DNA from: Ascaphus truei
Lineage: Eukaryota > Chordata > Amphibia > Anura > Ascaphidae
Length of the DNA: 64,000 nt
Reading direction: 5' to 3'
Assembly: GCA_036426205.1 (NCBI GenBank)
Contig: CM071568.1
Span: 114,943,004-115,007,003 of the forward strand
A program made the position numbers and the translations under genes. Below are positions 10,608 to 21,385 of the stretch, in pieces; the stretch's first letter is position 1, and every line of letters starts with the position of its first letter. The notes below the pieces were generated by a model. The model ran no database searches. It saw only the letters and a list, made by a program, of their open reading frames with translations, and was not told the DNA's origin.

Positions 10608-12258
10608 GAAAAAGGTGGAGTCCATACGGCAGAACATCCCATCTGTTGCCTCCTCCCATCCCACAATGCTTCCCAACTCTCCTCCTGTCTTTCTTGACTC
10701 TTTTTCTGCTATCTCGGAGGAGGATGTATCACTGCTGATCTCCTCTTCTCCCTCTACCACTTGCCCTCTTGATCCCATTCCCTCCCATCTCCTAAAACCT
10801 CTTGCTCCTTCTATAATCCCTATGCTCACACAGATCTTTAACTCTTCCCTCTACTCTGGTACCTTTCCTTCATCCTTCAAGCATGCAACCGTTATACCAT
10901 TACTCAAAAACAGCAAGCTTGACCCTACCTGTCCTTCTAACTATCGACCTGTCTCCCTCCTGCCTTTTGCCTCCAAACTCCTTGAACGTCTTGTATTCTC
11001 TCGATTGCTACACTTTCTCAACACCTATTCTGTACTAGACCCTCTACAATCTGGCTTCCGCACTGCTCACTCTACTGAAACAGCCCTCACTAAAATAACT
11101 GACGACCTCCACGCTGCCAAAGACAGAGGTCATTACACTCTGCTCATATTACTCGACCTCTCTGCAGCATTCGACACCGTGGACCACCCTCTTCTCCTTC
11201 ACATTCTCCATACTCTTGGTATTCGGAACAAAGCTTTATCCTGGATCTCCTCTTACCTCTCCCATCGTACCTTCAGTGTCTCTTTTGCTAACACCTCCTC
11301 CTCCTCTATTGATCTCTCTGTGGGGGTACCCCAGGGCTCTGTCCTGGGACCCCTTCTCTTTTCTCTCTACACACTCTCTCTAGGTGACCTAATCACATCT
11401 TTTGGGTTTAAATATCACCTCTATGCTGACGACACACAAATTTACCTTTCAACCCCTGACCTTACACCTGCTATACAGACCAAAGTTTCTGAATGCCTCT
11501 CTGGAATATCATCCTGGATGGCCATCCGCCGACTGAAACTTAACATGGCAAAAACAGAGCTCCTTATACTACCTCCCAAACCTGGCCCTACTACATCCTT
11601 CCACATTGCTATTGGAAATACGATCATTCACCCAGTAGCCCAAGCACGCTGCCTAGGGGTCACACTTGATTCCTCTCTCTCATTCTCCTCTCATATTCAA
11701 AACGTTTCTAAAACTTGTCGCTTTTTCCTCCGCAATATCACAAAGATACGCCCTTTCCTCTGTTACTCAACTGCCAAAACTCTGACTCAGGCCCTCATTC
11801 TCTCACGTCTCGATTACTGCAACCTCCTGCTGTCCGGCCTTCCTACCTCTCACCTGTCTCCCCTACAATCTATCCTAAACACTGCTGCCAGAATCACTCT
11901 ACTCTTTCCTAAATCTGTCTCAGCGTCTCCCCTGCTGAAATCCCTCTCCTGGCTTCCGATTAAATCGCGTATCTCACACTCAATTCTACTGCTCACTTTT
12001 AAAGCTTTACATTCTTCTGCCCCTCCTTACATCTCAGCCCTAATTTCTCGCTATGCACCATCACGACTCTTGCGTTCTTCTCAAGGATGACTTCTTTCTA
12101 CCCCCTTTGTATCTAAAGCTCTCTCCCGCCTTAAACCTTTCTCACTTTCTGCCCCACACCTCTGGAATGCCCTTCCCCTCAATACCCGACTAGCCCCCTC
12201 GCTATCCACCTTTAAGACCCACCTTAAGACACATCTGCTTAAAGAAGCATATGAGTAG
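10608..12258 (+). pseudogene. L2 LINE reverse transcriptase part (frameshifted, one stop)
   Basis: This continues the endonuclease frame after a one-base shift at the poly-T run. RT motifs follow the expected order: a NYRPVSLLP segment, [27 protein letters not shown] (catalytic Asp 11173-11175), [17 protein letters not shown] and YADDTQIY (11422-11433). All three catalytic aspartates are present. A TGA at 12088-12090 interrupts a frame that goes on in register to TAG at 12256-12258 with an LWNALP-type L2 C-terminus. The TGA is most simply a decayed CGA. Apart from these two lesions the frame is open. Confidence 0.85.
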
Positions 12259-12537
12259 CACTGGATAATCATGGACACATGACACAAAGCTTGGCCCCCT
12301 GCAGACGCACTTACTAGTATTCCCTCCTACTGTCTCTGTACGTTCTCCCTACCTACCAATTAGATTGTAAGCTCCTCGGAGCAGGGACTCCTTCCTTAAT
12401 GTTACTTTTACAGTATGTCTGAAGCACTTATTCCCATGATCTGTTATTTATATTTGTTATTTATATGACATGTATTACTACTGTGAAGCGCTATGTACAT
12501 TTTATGGCGCTATACAAATAAAGACATACATACATAC
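12259..12537 (+). mobile_element. L2 LINE 3' UTR and microsatellite tail
   Basis: It contains the conserved L2 3' block (ATTAGATTGTAAGCTCC at 12360, GGAGCAGGGACTCC), then GCGCTATACAAATAAAGAC and an (ACAT)n tail at 12521-12537. This 3' end is what the LINE RT recognises. Related tails occur at 7407 and 40111 on the minus strand. Confidence 0.8.
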
Positions 12538-12600
12538 ATAGCCCTGTAAGAGCGAGTTCCAGTCAAAGCCAGGACTGGAACCCTTATAGTTAGGGGGTGT
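12538..12600 (-). repeat. Module repeat, copy A, second half
   Basis: This continues copy A after the LINE. It holds a 9-bp hairpin, GTTCCAGTC / GACTGGAAC (about 12558-12582). The junction with the older L2 at about 12596-12606 is inferred from the return of L2-like sequence. Confidence 0.4.
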
Positions 12601-12820
12601 TTGCGTGGAGTTTGGTCCAGTTGTACAGCTGGTCCTCATAGGGTTGGAGGAGGGTGGTGGATGTTAGAAGTATGCCCAATAGGATTCCTTGATAGGTGAG
12701 GTTTCAGGGAATTTTTACTTGTCTGAATGCTGGGGGAGAGTCTGATGGTGTGTAGTAGGGAATTCCATACAGAGGGTGCAGCAAGGGAGAAGTCTTGTAG
12801 CCATGAGTGAGAGGAGGTAA
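12601..12820 (-). pseudogene. Old L2 LINE, C-terminal RT fragment (antisense)
   Basis: Read on the minus strand, the frame shows the L2 C-terminal pattern (SWLQDFSLAAPSVWNSL, then a TSKNSLKPHL segment). It continues across the inserted 2.6-kb element into 15432-17020, because the reading of the C-terminal region joins up once one TAA duplication is removed. Confidence 0.6.
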
Positions 12821-13178
12821 TTGTAAGGAATCCGCTCCTAGGTTCTGCTGAAAACTTTTCCTTATAGAGCCTTGCAGTTTCTAGACAACTCCCTCCTTGT
12901 TTCTGCAACAGCATCACCTGCTTCTGTAATTAGACTGCAGCCTGCTTCATGCTGCCTCCTATGAAGCTCTGCCTCATTGGCTGCCTGTTCTATTTAACTA
13001 CTGCCCCGCCCACTAGGAAGTTGCTGAACATAGACTTTCTCTAGTAACTGCGCTTGCCACAGCATCACTGTTTGGCCTGCCTTGGCCTTCTTGCCATTGC
13101 TCCTAGTTACTGTCAGACTCCGCCGTGCTATAGCGGTTACACTGAAGCTTCAGTGTTTCTTGTCCAGTCTGCAGTTCC

Positions 13179-13550
13179 GGTGTTCCTGTTACCTGCTGCA
13201 TATTCTCCTTGCAGAAGCATGCATCATTGTTCCTGTTACCTGCTGCAATCTCCTGCTTCCAGTGGCCTCCACTACTCACAGCTGTACCCGGCTAGGGAGT
13301 GCTGTTTTGTGCTGAATCACTGGATCCCCTGGTCCTGATCCTTTATCTATCTGCATACCCCTCATGCAGAGGCCTGCATTGGTGTTCCTGTTACCTGCTG
13401 CATAGTCTCCTTGCAGAGGCCTGCATCGTTGCTCCTGTTACCTGCTGCAATCTCCTGCTTCCAGTGGCCTTCACTACTCACAGCTGTACCTGGCTAGGGA
13501 GTGTTGTTTTGTGATGAAGCACTATATCCCCTGCTCCTGTTCCTTTCTAC
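13179..13550 (+). repeat. Tandem 202-bp duplication inside copy B
   Basis: The block beginning GGTGTTCCTGTTACCTGCTG at 13179 recurs at 13381, including the stretch TGCAATCTCCTGCTTCCAG and the ending TTTTGTG(C/A)TGAA. The two units differ by small substitutions. Open frames across it reflect the repeat and not a gene. Confidence 0.75.
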
Positions 13551-13907
13551 GTTGAAGCACCCTTGCTCAAGCGTCCTGTTGCCGAACCCCAGAATGGATA
13601 TCGTTTACCCAGCCTTCTCTAATCCTGACTCCGGCTTGTCCATGGATTATCCTGCCTTCTCCAGTCCTGACCTGGCTATGTTTGACCATGGAATTCACAA
13701 CCCAGATCCAGCTTCGTGGTCTAAGGTCGGTGTATATCTATCCCCACCTCTGCCCCGTGGTCCGGTCCAAGTTTGTGGTGTTCACGTACAGAAATATTTT
13801 TAACAGGTCATCATAATGTTTTGTTCCCCACACCCCCAAATAAAAATCACAGTATGCCACCCACCTCATAAAGCATGTGCATGACTAGTGTAGAATTAAA
13901 AAGCTGC

Positions 13908-14166
13908 AGTACTGATTGATTATCAGAATATCAAGAATTGTTATGTAGGCACATGTCGAGAAACGAAAAATAAAATTAAAAAAAACTTTTTTTTAGAATT
14001 GAACTTCTAATTGAATGGGAAGTTATACATGCATGCACATTAGTACTGATTGATTCTCAGAATAGCAAGAATTGTTATGCAGACACTTGTCGAGAAACGG
14101 AAAAAAAAAAACTTTTTTGTCAGACTTCAACTTCTACAGTAATTGAATGGGAAGTCATACAAGCAT
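13908..14166 (+). repeat. Tandem ~130-bp duplication inside copy B
   Basis: GTACTGATTGATT...CAAGAATTGTTATG...TGTCGAGAAACG...GAATGGGAAGT is present twice, with starts near 13908 and 14043. A shorter related pair, GAAATATTTT...GGTCATCATAATGTTT, lies outside it at 13791 and 14335, which suggests an older, larger duplication. Confidence 0.7.
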
Positions 14167-14445
14167 GCGCAGGAATGTGATGACAGGCTCGGGAAGATTC
14201 AAGCCAGAAAGCCATCCATTACAAATGAATGGTGTGGGAGAGGTGTACTGTAGATAAGAAGTAGAAATCCTTGAGCCTTGTGTGTGTGCAGGGGCTAAGG
14301 GGAGAGCGCTGTATGATGGATTATCAGTTCAAAGAAATATTTTCAAAAGGTCATCATAATGTTTAATGTGCAGAAATGTGATACTGTAACACGCCTATGA
14401 GTTTCAACAATGTTCAAATGAGACATACACAGGCGGCACATTTTA

Positions 14446-14800
14446 TTTGAGTGCGGCTAGCTCCGCAAGCCTGGGGATGCCCCGGCATGCTAGCCGCACT
14501 CCCTCGGCGTGCCGCGCGTCATCGACGCGCGGTCACGCATCACCGGGAGCCTGCGCCCCCTGCACGCGCGTCCAGGGCTCCCCGAGGGAGCCCTGGTGTC
14601 CCGCGATGTGGGGGACGGTGGCAGGGGGTTCTGGGGGACCCGGCGGACCCGGCAGCGGGGAGGAGAAAGCCCTGATCGGAGGGTGCTCCTCTGTGTCTTC
14701 GGCGCGCGCCCGGCACCCTCTGGCGCGCGCCAGGTTACTGCTGCGGCCGAGAACGGGCAAATGCTCGAATAAACTCAGCCGCAGCAGTACAGTACACGCA
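14446..14800. repeat. GC-rich CpG island-like block inside copy B
   Basis: About 350 bp of very CpG-rich sequence with small hairpins (GCGGCTAGC..GCTAGCCGC at 14453-14502; CGCGCGTC..GACGCGCG at 14513-14532) between AT-rich stretches. Frames open on both strands because stop codons are rare in such composition. It may be a separate MITE caught inside the element, but I could not define clean ends. Confidence 0.45.
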
Positions 14801-15431
14801 TGCGCATAAAATAAAAACAGTATGAAAAGAAGTAAAAGTATTGATTACAAAATAATACATATAGAAATTTGATCATTTTATATTCGGAAGAAGACGCAAC
14901 GTTATATTTTTGTAATACTGTACTGTATAAATCTTCAAATTTACAATTACTGCACGCGCACACACAGACTTGCAGAAAATGTATGGCTGTACTGTAGGTT
15001 GAATTGCTATTAAACTTTTAAGACAACAGCTCGCGATCGCCCACCTGAGTTTCTAGACTGTATTGCAGTATTGCAGACAACGCTAAAAAAATGAGCGCTA
15101 AAATAACGTAAACAGCACGGAAAAAAAAGAAAACAGACGGCGTCTGGCCGCGGTTATCAGAGCGGCGCGGCTTCGGCTGATTTAGAATAAAGGCTGTCAC
15201 AGCTGTACGTTACAGTATATTCAGCAACTTCCTGGTGGGCGGGGCAGGAGTTAAATAGAACAGGCAGCCAAAGAGATAGAGCTGCATAGGAGGCAGCAAG
15301 AAGCAGGCTGCAGTCTAATTGTAGATGCAGGTGATACTGTTAGCAGAAACAAGGAGGGAGTTGTCTAGAAGCTGCAAGGCTCTGTAAGGAAAAGGTTTCA
15401 GCAAAACCCAAGAGCGGATTCCTTACAATAA

Positions 15432-17020
15432 TAAGGCAGGAGAAAAGGTGGATGTTGTGGGAAGAGCATTGGGGTGTTTAGTGATATATTTGGGGGTGAA
15501 AACTGAGATGTAAGGGGGGCAATGTTGTTTAGAGTTTTTTGTAAGTCATAACTAGGGTTTTAGATTTTATTCTAGTGGATATGGGAAGCCACTGTAGGGA
15601 TTTACATAGTGGCATAGCAGAAGTGGAGTGGTGAGTGAGGTAGATGAGTCTGGCAGCAGCATTTTGGAAGAATTGAAGTCTGGACAGGCGGCTGGGGGAA
15701 TGCCAAGTAGAAGAAGGTTGCAGTAGTCAAGGTGGGACAGAATAAGTGAGTGAAGTAGAATTTTAGCTGCATCATGAGTGAGAAAAGGGCATATCCTAGC
15801 AATATTTTGGAGGTGGAGGCATTAAGACTTAGTGAGGACTTGAATGGGAGGCATTGATGTGAGGGCAGAGTCAAAGTGGACCCCTGTGCAGCAGGTTTGG
15901 CGTGTTGATGAGATTGTGGTATTATTGAGAGTGAGGGAGTGTTTGGGTGTAGGGGTGACAGTGGAAAGGGGAAAGATTATTAATTATGTTTAGGACATGT
16001 TAAGCTTCAAGTAATTGTGGGACATCCAGGAGGTGATTGCGAATAGACAGTTGGCTAGACCTGAGAATGAAGAGGAGGGGGAGGAGAGGTAGATTTGTTT
16101 GTCATGAGCATAGAGATGACACTGAAAGCCAAGATTATATTAGTTCACCAAGTGAAGAGGTGTAGAAGGAGGAGAGCAGAGGGAAAGGGACAGAGCCTTG
16201 CATGACCCCAACAGAAAGAGGGAGTGAAGAGGAGGTGACACCAGAGAAGGAAACACTAAAAGAGCGGTTGGATAGGCAGGACATTAACCAGGAGAGGGCT
16301 GCATCACAGAGGACAATAGATTACAGAGTATGCAGGAGAAGGGGGTTATCAACAGTGTCGAAGGCAGCAGAGAGATCTACTGTAGGAGAATTTGTAACGA
16401 GAAATTACCATTAGACTTAGCTGTGAGTAGGTCGTTAGCCACATTTGTTAGTACTGTCTTGGTAGAGTGTAGATGGCGGATACCAGATTGCAAAGAGTCA
16501 AGCAGGGCGTTGGAGGAGCAAAGTGAGTCAAGCGGTTGTACACAAGCTGCTCATGTAGCTTGGAGGTAAAGGGGGGAGTGATATAGGTCGGTAGTTAGAG
16601 AGGGAGGTTGGGTCAAGATAGGGTTTCTTTAGAATTGGGTGTGATGAGTGCATGTTTGAAAGAAGATGGGAATGTACCAGAGAAGAGCAAAAGGTGAAAT
16701 AGGCGAGTTAGGGTGGGGCTTAGTGTGCTAGATAGGAAGCAAAGCAGATGTGTGGCAATAGGATCAAGGGGGCAGGTTATAGGTTGAGATGATGAGGGGC
16801 ATGGAGACCTCTTCTTCAGACAGGGGAAAATGATCAGAGTGGATTTAGGTATGCAAAGGGAGGTGGATGTTGCTTGTGGAGCATAACATGAAGAGATTGA
16901 CTCAATATTATCTGTGAAGTAAATGGCCAGGTCTTGGGCCATGAGGGTGGAAGGGACCAGAGGTGCTATTGGAGAAGGGTGTTAAAGGTGGCAAATACAG
17001 TAGATGTTGAGGGTTAAAGG
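15432..17020 (-). pseudogene. Old L2 LINE, RT region (antisense)
   Basis: On the minus strand, 16942-16613 reads as the region before the RT core (a TCPLDPIATHLL segment and a [14 protein letters not shown] segment), and near 16340-16380 the LSAAFDTV motif can be read from the complement of ACAGTGTCGAAGGCAGCAGAGAG. Many frameshifts separate the pieces. Together with 12601-12820 this is one L2 copy, older than both the LINE and the long-TIR element that now divide it. Confidence 0.65.
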
Positions 17021-17340
17021 ATAGAGTTAGTATGAGAGAACAAAAGTGTACAGTACTCTGAGCTCTACAGGTTTACCTGACCAGCCTCAATATTCAAAAA
17101 AATATGTACAGCGCATAGGAGACAAAAAAGACAACAATAGTGCCAAGACATTGTGGTGAAAAAATTTAGCACAAGAAAAATTCACTCAACCAGTGTCTTG
17201 TATTGCGTTTCTGTTCTCATTTATCTGATAAATTCTGAATGGGATAATTTTTTTAATTAAATTCTCTCTTCTCTTCAGCTCAAGTAAATATAAAAGAGGA
17301 ATAGGATATAGTGAAATACTGTTTTAATAACATGCAGGGA

Positions 17341-18107
17341 TGGTTAAACCAACTGTATCACATTCACATTTAGATAGATATAGATATTTATATGAGAGTG
17401 AGATTGAAATGATGAAGAAAAACAAGTTTGACCGTGATTTATCTGACTACAAGTTGGGCAAAGTGTATAGATGGAGTCATTCTTAACCGAGTTATCGCAG
17501 AAGGAAGAAAAATACTAAAAAAGGAACCTCTCTGTCATCAGTAGCTACTACGTCAGAGATGAATTCTTCTGACTATGACACGACTAAACCAGCTTCAAAC
17601 TCTGAAACAGCGGGACCATCCTCTTTTTTATCCAAAGGAACACAGGGCACAGGGGAGGAGGACAAGATGCGGGAAAAGAAGATTAAGAGGCAGGGGCTTA
17701 TTCGGATACAAGAATCAGAGGAGCAAGAAATATCAGAAGTAAATCCCCTCACTAATGTCAACTTATCCGATACTATACTTAGCCCGACACAGATTCAAGT
17801 ATTAGAGCGTGGCTTATCATTTGCACCAACACATCGCTGCGATACTTTTGAATGGATTAAAGATGTCCAACTTTTCTGTAGAAAACTTCTACTTCATAAG
17901 CATTATCTCAAGACAATATCTGATGAGGAGTCCCTGGAATTGGAGACTCTTGCTCCAGTTCCAACTACTGTGTCTTCCCCGCAATGCCAGGAGGCAGTGA
18001 GCCCCGTAACCAAGGAACTTGGACCTGTCGTTAACTTCGAGGCACGATCTATCTTTTGTCCCCCTTTCCAGGCGGTTCACAGGTGGAGGTATTCTCAAAT
18101 ATGGTAA
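17341..18107 (+). pseudogene. PLE-1 N-terminal domain
   Basis: From an ATG at 17341 the reading shows a short charged region (YESEIEMMKKNKFDRDL), a stop near 17485, then the open frame at 17559-18107. That frame carries the PLE N-terminal signature NLSDTILSPTQIQVLERGL followed by SFAPTHRCDTFEWIKDVQLF. The same signature is seen on the minus strand at 58525-59145, where it reads NLSDTVLTEAQLSLLEKGL. The frame slips near 18060, and the next open frame (18056-18331) carries the IKPSDKGGNIV motif that leads into the RT. Confidence 0.7.
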
Positions 18108-18600
18108 CCCATGATATTGCTAAACTGTCTGATGTAGCAGGCTCCAGTAACATCTCTAGGTCAGAATGGACAGCTATTAAAGAATTGAAATCTTTGACAG
18201 ATATTGTAATCAAACCCTCCGATAAGGGGGGCAATATTGTCCTTTGGCCTAGACTGTTATATGAAGCAGAAGCGTTTAAACAACTATGTGATGGTCAATG
18301 CTATAGAGAACTACAGGGGGATCCAACGTAGAAATTTAAGGGTGACCTTGACATTCTGGTACGTGAGGCTTTGGCAGAGGGTGTTATTACTAAACGTCAT
18401 CATGACGGTTTGATTACCAAGCATCCAGTCACACTTACGTTATATCTCCTGCCTACAATTCATAAAAACCTTTCCCACCCCCCGGGAGACCTATTGTTTC
18501 AGGCATAGGGGTGTTGTGCGAGCCCATAAGCCGTTTCTTGATGCTTTTTTGCGTTTATCAGTAGAAACTATGCCATCTTACCTCAGGACAGCATGGATAT
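18056..18600 (+). pseudogene. PLE-1 start of reverse transcriptase
   Basis: The frame at 18056-18331 reads ELKSLTDIVIKPSDKGGNIV, the conserved opening of PLE RTs, and ends at a TAG (18329-18331). Beyond it the same theme goes on in shifted frames (a TKHPVTLTLYLLPTIHKN segment and a RPIVSGIG segment), so at least one stop and one frameshift lie between this and the RT core. Confidence 0.65.
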
Positions 18601-19639
18601 ACTTTCACGGCTGGATAATATTTTTGTAGATAATGATACCATTCTTGTTACGAGTGACGTAGAAACACTTTATACGTGTATCCGCCATGAAGATGGCATT
18701 TATGCCTCGAATATTTTCCTATCCATGCAGATCCTTAGTGCGAATCTTACAAATACATTAATACAATTTTTGGATTTTGTTCTTAAACATAATTATTTTG
18801 TATTTAAGAATACATATTATTTACAGATCAGGGGAATGACTATGGGTGCAACATGCACACCCTCCTATGCAAATTTGTTCCTGGGGTGGTGGAAAATTGA
18901 AGAGGTTTTTTCAGATGCAAACAGTGAGCTCACGTCTCATGTACTGTTGTGGTTGAGGTACATCGATGATATTTTCATACTCTGGCAGGGCACGGAATCC
19001 CTGCTGAGGCAGTTCGTCGATGTCCTCAACCACAACAGTATTAATGTCAAGCTCACTTACATGTCTAGTAAAACTAATGTCAAATACCTGGACCTTAGTA
19101 TCACCATTGGTTTTGATGGACGTCTCCTAACGGATATCTACCGGAAGGCGACGTCCACCAAGACCATATTACACACGGATAGTTTTCATCCCCTGCACCA
19201 GATTAGGCGGATACCTAAAGGAGAATTTATCAGGCTCCGTCGCAATTGCTCAACATTGGATATTTTTAAGGCCCAGACATTGGATATGTCCAATAGATTT
19301 AGAGCAAGAAGGTACAGTGAATCAGCAATTAAACGGGGTCATAATAACAGCTATAAATTGGAGAGACAGCACTTGCTGCAACCCAAACCTAAAATAATAC
19401 CTACTAAAACGATTCGGTTCATTGGAACCTATAATAACAAATGGAATAGCCTTAAAGGCATTCTCCAAAAACATTGGGGTATCCTCCTGGCAGATCAGGA
19501 TCTTCGTACTTTTCTGGGTGATAGGGTCAATCTTACGAGTAGAAGGGCACCCAATTTGAAAAATATGTTAGTGAGGAGTCACTATACCACTCCACCGGTA
19601 GCCACGTTTCTTAAGCAAGCCAATCTTGGGTTACTTTAA
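18593..19639 (+). pseudogene. PLE-1 reverse transcriptase core
   Basis: This 348-residue open frame holds TSDVETLYTCI (first catalytic Asp region), MTMGATCTPSYANLFLGWW, LRYIDDIFILWQG (catalytic Asp pair at 18965-18970) and a KYLDLSITI segment, all typical of PLE RTs. The C-terminal part has RFIGTYNNKWNSLKGILQKHWGILLAD, the linker seen in other PLE copies in this window. The catalytic residues look intact, but the frame ends before the endonuclease, so the full protein cannot be made. Confidence 0.85.
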
Positions 19640-19680
19640 GTGTGGGCACTGCTCTGCCTGTAGATATATGAGGCAGACCA

Positions 19681-20085
19681 GTGTTTTTCATAACTCAAAG
19701 GGAACCCGAGAATTTAAAAATTTTCATTTTCTCAATTGCAAGTCCAGGAATTATTTACCATCTTAGCTATCCCTGTGGATTGATCTACATTGATATGACC
19801 ACCAGGGAATTTCGTGCTAGGGTCCTTGAGCATACACGGAATATTAAAAATGCAACTAAAGATCTGGCATCTTTTAAAAAAAGTGTGGCAAGACACTTCC
19901 GTGATATGCACAGTTCTGACCCCTCCTCCCTGGTGGCTTTTGCCATTGATAAGATTAACATAGGCATTAGAGGTGGCAATATAGAACAACTCCTCCTTAG
20001 GAAAGAGTGTAGATGGATAGTACAGCTGGGAACTATGATCCCAGCTGGACTTAATGACTATCTTAGTTTTGCAATGTTTCTCTGA
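19681..20085 (+). pseudogene. PLE-1 GIY-YIG endonuclease
   Basis: The 134-residue frame has GIIYHL (19747-19764) followed by the second strand as LIYIDMT, the conserved Arg and Glu in REFRARVLEH, and the typical VARHFRDMHSSDPSS segment. The YIG motif reads YID here. PLE endonucleases of this type nick target DNA to prime reverse transcription. It sits 40 bp after the RT frame, in another phase, so a frameshift separates the domains. Confidence 0.8.
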
Positions 20086-20528
20086 CTCTGCACATGTTTT
20101 CTTCTGATCCTCTTTGTATTTTGTATACCTTCTGTCTCTCATTGCATTATACCTGTCTCTCACTTTATAGATTATACATGAGACTTTTATATCTATTATA
20201 GCATCTTTTCTTTTGTTAATACTCAGTTTATCTTACTGTCCATATCTTTTAATTTCTTTGCACTTTGTCCAGTATCTGTGTGTTTTATTTTTACTTATTT
20301 TTACTTTTATATTATATTTATACTCTTTTGTTATTTTATTTTGAACCAATATGTGACGTATACTCGTGTGTCTCTTTAAGTTGTAGTGCCCTTGAGTTCT
20401 TATCGCATATCCTCCGCAACAGATGACGCGTCTATAATACAGCATTGCTGATTGGTTGTCGGTCGCGAGTTTGAATTTGGCGCGAAACGTGAGCCCTTTA
20501 AAGAGCGCTCATGGACTCATTAGATCTA

Positions 20529-20570
20529 AGCTCCCGGAAGAAGCCTCACGGCGAAACAGCCGTCGGAGCT
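20529..20570 (+). ncRNA. Hammerhead-ribozyme-like motif in PLE-1
   Basis: The parts fall in hammerhead order. Stem I is AGCTCC (20529-20534) with GGAGCT (20565-20570), six perfect pairs. The core is CGGAAGA (20535-20541). Stem II is GCC-TCAC-GGC (20543-20552). GAAA is at 20553-20556. A two-pair stem III (A-U, C-G) closes loop AGCC, and GTC places the cleavage base C at 20564. Hammerheads with very short stem III are known from PLEs. The consensus core is CUGANGA; U4 is G here and one extra A lies before stem II, so catalysis is uncertain. Confidence 0.6.
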
Positions 20571-21385
20571 GCGTCATACCTTCACATCCCTCTGATCCGT
20601 GTATGCTCTGTGCAGCGTAATGCCTGTGTCTACCTCAACTACACATCTAGACTGATGCTGGAGCGTTTTACGCTATTCTACTGTGGAACTGGAACGCTGG
20701 GGGTCTGTATCCACTGCACATTGTGCTTTATTTGGACCTCCTCCCTACCCTGCCTACTACATGCTCTCAGTGTCCTACTAGCATCAGGACTTATCTCCAT
20801 ATTTCAGCATTCACAGGGTCTTTTTTATTATTCCTCTGTGGCTTTGTACATGTTACTCACCATCATTATTCTAGCCACTCAGGTTTTTGCTGTTCATTTT
20901 TCATATTTTCCCCATGTTAGTACCAATTTTTGCCTGGCATCTTATGTGTTATATTATGCAGCTTTTAGATATTTTCTCTAGTTGCTTTACATGCAGGTTT
21001 TTGGTTTATAGTGTTATATTTCGATTTATCATCTTATTTTTTACTATTGTGTTATTTGGTTGTTCCATTTATATTTTTTTGAGTCCCTATCCACCCTATG
21101 ATCGGCCGATCGTTACTACATCTCTAGGGGAATTTTCTTTTCTCCTAGTTTTGTTTTGTTCTATTGGGACTCTCATTATATGGTTCTTCCATGTTTGGGT
21201 TTTTTCTTGTTTAGATACTATAAAATTCATTTTTACAGCAGTCATCTAATATGTGGTATGTGCTTTGGTATGTTTTATTTGTTTTATTTTTGCATTGCTA
21301 ATAAAATCCATTTTTCTATTTCTCACCATATATTTTCTGAGTGCTTCATTTTTGGCCCTCTTTTCTCTTTTTGTGGTTAGATATA
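20571..21385 (+). mobile_element. PLE-1 3' noncoding region
   Basis: A T-rich stretch after the ribozyme-like motif that ends with AATAAAATCC at 21300. Its frames (20511-20981, 20887-21249) translate to membrane-like hydrophobic peptides only because T-rich DNA encodes Phe and Leu; I do not regard them as genes. Confidence 0.5.

Larger units (their letters stand above)
8460..12537 (+). mobile_element. Full-length L2-clade LINE
   Basis: A complete non-LTR retrotransposon of 4.08 kb. The hexamer ATAGCC is duplicated at 8454-8459 and 12538-12543, the expected product of target-primed insertion. In order it has a repeated 5' region (8460-8987), an endonuclease-RT reading frame (8988-12258), and a 3' UTR with the L2-type segment ATTAGATTGTAAGCTCC near 12360, GCGCTATACAAATAAA and a short (ACAT)n tail. 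Such elements encode a protein that nicks target DNA and reverse-transcribes its own RNA at the nick. Only two disabling changes are visible in the frame, so the insertion is young compared with every other element here. It landed in module repeat copy A. Confidence 0.9.
12821..15428. mobile_element. 2.6-kb non-autonomous element with ~210-bp inverted ends (module copy B)
   Basis: The left end TTGTAAGGAATCCGCTC is mirrored by the right end GAGCGGATTCCTTACAA, and the inverted similarity runs about 210 bp inwards (12821-13031 against 15217-15428). TAA flanks both sides (12818-12820 and 15429-15431). A 3-bp TWA duplication is typical of PIF/Harbinger elements, but the terminal sequence itself is not diagnostic. 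The element disrupts an L2 coding region, and removing it with one TAA restores the L2 reading. No transposase motif is present. The interior is a patchwork: a duplicated 202-bp block, the module shared with copies A, C and D, a tandem pair near 13908-14166, a GC-rich island and AT-rich filler. Confidence 0.8.
17050..21385 (+). mobile_element. Penelope-like element PLE-1
   Basis: A near complete but inactive PLE: N-terminal domain, RT, GIY-YIG endonuclease, hammerhead-like motif and an A/T-rich 3' region ending near AATAAA (21300-21305). PLEs copy themselves by target-primed reverse transcription using a GIY-YIG nuclease in place of APE. The pieces lie in order on the + strand but in different frames, so it is a relic. 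A polypyrimidine stretch followed by CAG at 17264-17278 looks like a splice acceptor; introns are known in PLEs, but splicing here is inference. Exact outer limits are estimated. Confidence 0.75.

Noticed and set aside
14447..14809. GC-rich overlapping frames that could suggest a CpG-island first exon
   Set aside because: The block lies inside the long-TIR element, opens in several frames at once and has no splice or protein signature that I can support.
20511..20981. 156-residue hydrophobic frame that looks like a membrane protein
   Set aside because: It runs through the hammerhead-like motif and the T-rich PLE 3' region; Phe/Leu/Tyr richness follows from base composition.
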